Assembly (NCBI RefSeq): GCF_900110105.1
Contig: NZ_FOCL01000003.1
Location: forward strand, 248,001 to 312,000
Direction of reading: 5' to 3'
Length of the DNA stretch: 64,000 nt
Source: Mucilaginibacter gossypiicola
GTDB taxonomy: Bacteria > Bacteroidota > Bacteroidia > Sphingobacteriales > Sphingobacteriaceae
The notes under the pieces: generated by a model
Seen by the model: the letters and a program-made list of their open reading frames with translations, nothing else
Database searches by the model: none
What the model was told of the DNA's origin: nothing
Shown: positions 61,824 through 64,000 of the stretch, piece after piece
Layout: each line of letters opens with the position of its first letter
How positions within the stretch are numbered: the stretch's first letter is position 1
Translations under genes and position numbers: made by a program

Positions 61824-63111
61824 CAATTATCAACCTAAATTAGGTATTATCGGTCTTGGTTACGTAGGCCTGCCCCTGGCCGTTGAATTTGCAAAAAAAT
61901 ACAAAGTCATTGGCTATGATATTAATGCAGATCGCATTAATGAGCTTAAATCAGGTATTGACCATACCCTGGAGATTGACTCTGAACAATTGAACGCAGT
62001 AATTACACCAGTTTGCACAACAGCAACCGGTTTATATGTTACCGACGAGGTTGAAAAACTGAGACAATGTAGCATATATATTGTAACCGTACCTACCCCG
62101 GTTGATAAAAACAACCGCCCTGACCTATCTCCGCTGATAAGTGCCAGCCGCGTAGTAGGTAAGGTTTTAAAAAAGGGTGATATTGTAATTTATGAATCAA
62201 CAGTATATCCGGGAGTAACAGAAGATGAGTGTATGCCCATTTTAGAAAAAGTATCAGGGCTTACTTTTAATGTTGATTTTTTTGCGGGCTACTCACCCGA
62301 AAGGATCAATCCCGGCGATAAATTACATACTGTATCAAAAATTCGCAAAATCACATCGGGTTCAACTCCTGAAGCTGCCGAGACTATAGATAAGCTTTAT
62401 CAATCAGTTATAACTGCCGGCACATTCAAAGCCCACTCAATAAAAGTTGCTGAAGCAGCCAAAGTAATTGAAAATGCCCAACGCGATATAAATATTGCCT
62501 TTGTGAACGAGTTAGCGATGATCTTTAATAAATTAGGCATCGATACTCACAAGGTATTAGAAGCTGCGGGTACAAAATGGAATTTTTTAAATTTCAGGCC
62601 CGGCCTTGTTGGCGGGCACTGCATCGGTGTTGACCCTTATTACCTTGCCCAAAAAGCCCAGGAAGCAGGTTATCACCCCGAGATTATACTTGCCGGTCGC
62701 CGCATTAACGATTCGATGGGAAGCTATGTCGCCGATCAGTTTATTAAACAGATGATTTGCCGCGGCACTTCAATAACAGATAGCGAGGTACTGATACTTG
62801 GCTTCACATTTAAAGAAAACTGCCCCGATGTAAGGAATACCCGGGTAATAGACATTGTAAAACGATTAAAAGAGTATAAGGTGAAAGTGCATATCCATGA
62901 TCCGTGGGCCAATGCGGCGCATGCTAAAAAAGAGTACGGCATCATTTGCGAAAACGGCGAATCAAAAACGCGTACCTATGATGGGGTTTTACTTGCAGTT
63001 GCACACGAGGAGTTTAAAGAAATGAACATAAAAGCGCTTTGCAAACCTAATGCTGTACTGTATGATTTGAAAGCATTTTTACCAGAAGAGGTTGTTAACG
63101 CCCGGCTTTAA
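61813..63111 (+). CDS. UDP-N-acetylhexosamine 6-dehydrogenase (TviB/WbpO-like)
   Basis: This 432-residue nucleotide-sugar dehydrogenase oxidises C6 of a UDP-N-acetylhexosamine (GlcNAc, GalNAc or ManNAc) to a uronic acid with two NAD+. It has the Rossmann motif [65 protein letters not shown], the Lys of [20 protein letters not shown] and the catalytic Cys in [20 protein letters not shown]. The C-terminal domain has [20 protein letters not shown]. Family details favour TviB-type substrates. It gives acidic sugars for the capsule and overlaps the antiterminator gene by 11 bases. Confidence 0.92.
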   Translation: MKIDNYQPKLGIIGLGYVGLPLAVEFAKKYKVIGYDINADRINELKSGIDHTLEIDSEQLNAVITPVCTTATGLYVTDEVEKLRQCSIYIVTVPTPVDKNNRPDLSPLISASRVVGKVLKKGDIVIYESTVYPGVTEDECMPILEKVSGLTFNVDFFAGYSPERINPGDKLHTVSKIRKITSGSTPEAAETIDKLYQSVITAGTFKAHSIKVAEAAKVIENAQRDINIAFVNELAMIFNKLGIDTHKVLEAAGTKWNFLNFRPGLVGGHCIGVDPYYLAQKAQEAGYHPEIILAGRRINDSMGSYVADQFIKQMICRGTSITDSEVLILGFTFKENCPDVRNTRVIDIVKRLKEYKVKVHIHDPWANAAHAKKEYGIICENGESKTRTYDGVLLAVAHEEFKEMNIKALCKPNAVLYDLKAFLPEEVVNARL

Positions 63112-63116
63112 AAATC

Positions 63117-64000
63117 ATGAGCTATAAACAAAGAGCGGTATCTGGCATAGTGTGGGCGCTATGGCAGCAATTAAGTTCAAAAGTAGTAAGCTTTGGTATC
63201 TCCATATTCCTTGCCAGGATCCTGGAACCATCGCAATTTGGTTTGATAGCCATGCTGTATCTTTTTATATCGGTAGGCAATAGCCTTTTGGATGGTGGCC
63301 TCACGGCTTCGCTGATCCGTACAACCGACGCAGATCAGCGCGATTATTCAACAGTGTTTTATTTCAATATCATTGGCAGCAGCATCCTTTACCTGATACT
63401 TTTTGTAACAGCGCCACTTATAGCTGCTTTTTATCATCAGCCGTTGTTAACGGCTGTTGTGCGGGTTTATACCTTAATTTTGATCATAAACGCGTTTTTT
63501 GGAGTACAAAGCACCCTGTTGGTTAAGGACTTAAAATTTAAAAAACAAACTAATATTCAAATCCCCTCGGCCATTGGCGGCGGAATATTAGGTATCGTAC
63601 TTGCAAAATTAGGATACGGCGTTTGGAGCCTTGTTTGGATGGGGTTATGTACCTCGTTTTTATCAACAGCAATACACTGGATCACCTCAAGCTGGCGGCC
63701 GGCACTGATATTTGACAAGGCTTGTTTTAAAAAGCATATCCACTTTGGGTACAAAATGACGCTATCGGGTTTAATTGATACGGTTTATCAAAACATCTAC
63801 CTGATAATTATAGGTAAGTTCTTTTCGGCAGCCCAGCTTGGCTACTACAGCCGGGCCGATTCGATAAGCCAATTACCAATAAGTAACATTTCAGCAGCTA
63901 TAAATAAAGTTACCTACCCAATGTTTGCAGAAATATCAGACGATCCGGTGCAGTTAAAAAATGTTTATAAACGGCTCATGCAACAGGTAGTATTCTGGAA
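63117..64000 (+). CDS. Wzx-type oligosaccharide flippase (MATE/MOP), C-terminus beyond window
   Basis: The ATG at 63117 opens a frame that reaches the window edge after 294 full codons. The product shows SYKQRAVSGIVWALWQQLSS, FLARILEPSQFGLIAMLYLF, then repeated hydrophobic helices and LGYYSRADSISQLPISNISAAI near 240-265, a sequence typical of lipopolysaccharide/exopolysaccharide flippases (WzxC type). It moves lipid-linked sugar units across the inner membrane. It starts 5 bases after the dehydrogenase gene stop. Confidence 0.9.
   Translation, partial: MSYKQRAVSGIVWALWQQLSSKVVSFGISIFLARILEPSQFGLIAMLYLFISVGNSLLDGGLTASLIRTTDADQRDYSTVFYFNIIGSSILYLILFVTAPLIAAFYHQPLLTAVVRVYTLILIINAFFGVQSTLLVKDLKFKKQTNIQIPSAIGGGILGIVLAKLGYGVWSLVWMGLCTSFLSTAIHWITSSWRPALIFDKACFKKHIHFGYKMTLSGLIDTVYQNIYLIIIGKFFSAAQLGYYSRADSISQLPISNISAAINKVTYPMFAEISDDPVQLKNVYKRLMQQVVFW

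Overview
The window looks like a chromosome segment of a Bacteroidota bacterium, most likely in the Sphingobacteriaceae and close to Mucilaginibacter. This is inferred from content, not from a marker gene. The clues are a SusC/SusD pair, carboxypeptidase-regulatory-like N-termini on TonB-dependent receptors, DUF5686 and PepSY-like proteins, a repeat-built Ig-like surface protein, a UpxY/NusG-type regulator in a polysaccharide locus, -7 elements of the Bacteroidota type (TAnnTTTG), and few Shine-Dalgarno sequences. I found no rRNA, tRNA, CRISPR array, integrase or intact transposase.

Left part (1-17.4 kb). A long secreted Ig-like repeat protein runs off the left edge on the minus strand. Then come a two-gene unit (a 132-residue protein ending in Gly-Gly, then a DUF4132/MolR-type protein), a SusC-SusD-tyrosine phosphatase operon, an Omp85-type barrel protein whose N-terminal half has kinase-like motifs, and a small membrane protein.

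Ulosonic-acid-like operon (18.0-26.7 kb, plus strand). Nine tightly packed genes encode a GT-B-like glycosyltransferase, an SpsF-type cytidylyltransferase, two transketolase halves, a class III PLP aminotransferase/aminomutase, a short-chain dehydrogenase, a fusion of a KdsC-type HAD phosphatase to a NeuB-type synthase that lacks the SAF domain, a membrane fatty acid hydroxylase-type di-iron enzyme and an SMR transporter. Read together they could make, activate, transfer and possibly export an unusual CMP-activated ulosonic acid. This is the strongest candidate for an undescribed pathway.

Middle part (26.7-43.8 kb). After a PD40 protein, a PepSY-like protein, a DUF5686 outer membrane protein and a second hydroxylase there are two paralogous minus-strand modules. 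Each has a TonB receptor and a beta-helix lipoprotein. One also carries a histidine phosphatase, the other a YncE-like propeller and a purple-acid-phosphatase-like enzyme. With the SusCD-linked tyrosine phosphatase this suggests scavenging of phosphorylated organic compounds.

RND efflux operon (44.0-50.3 kb). TolC, membrane fusion protein and RND pump genes lie downstream of a TetR regulator. Three copies of a 15-bp operator-like sequence sit at the two promoters and at the tolC start codon. A 161-bp MITE-like inverted repeat flanked by TTA follows.

Right part (51.0-64 kb). A pectate-lyase-like lipoprotein and an MBOAT/SGNH O-acetylation pair precede glmS and the start of a capsule or exopolysaccharide locus: Wza-type exporter, Wzc-type tyrosine autokinase, a 0.6-kb leader with five spaced copies of a hairpin-forming motif reminiscent of the RfaH ops element, a UpxY/NusG-like antiterminator, a UDP-sugar dehydrogenase and a Wzx-type flippase cut by the right edge.
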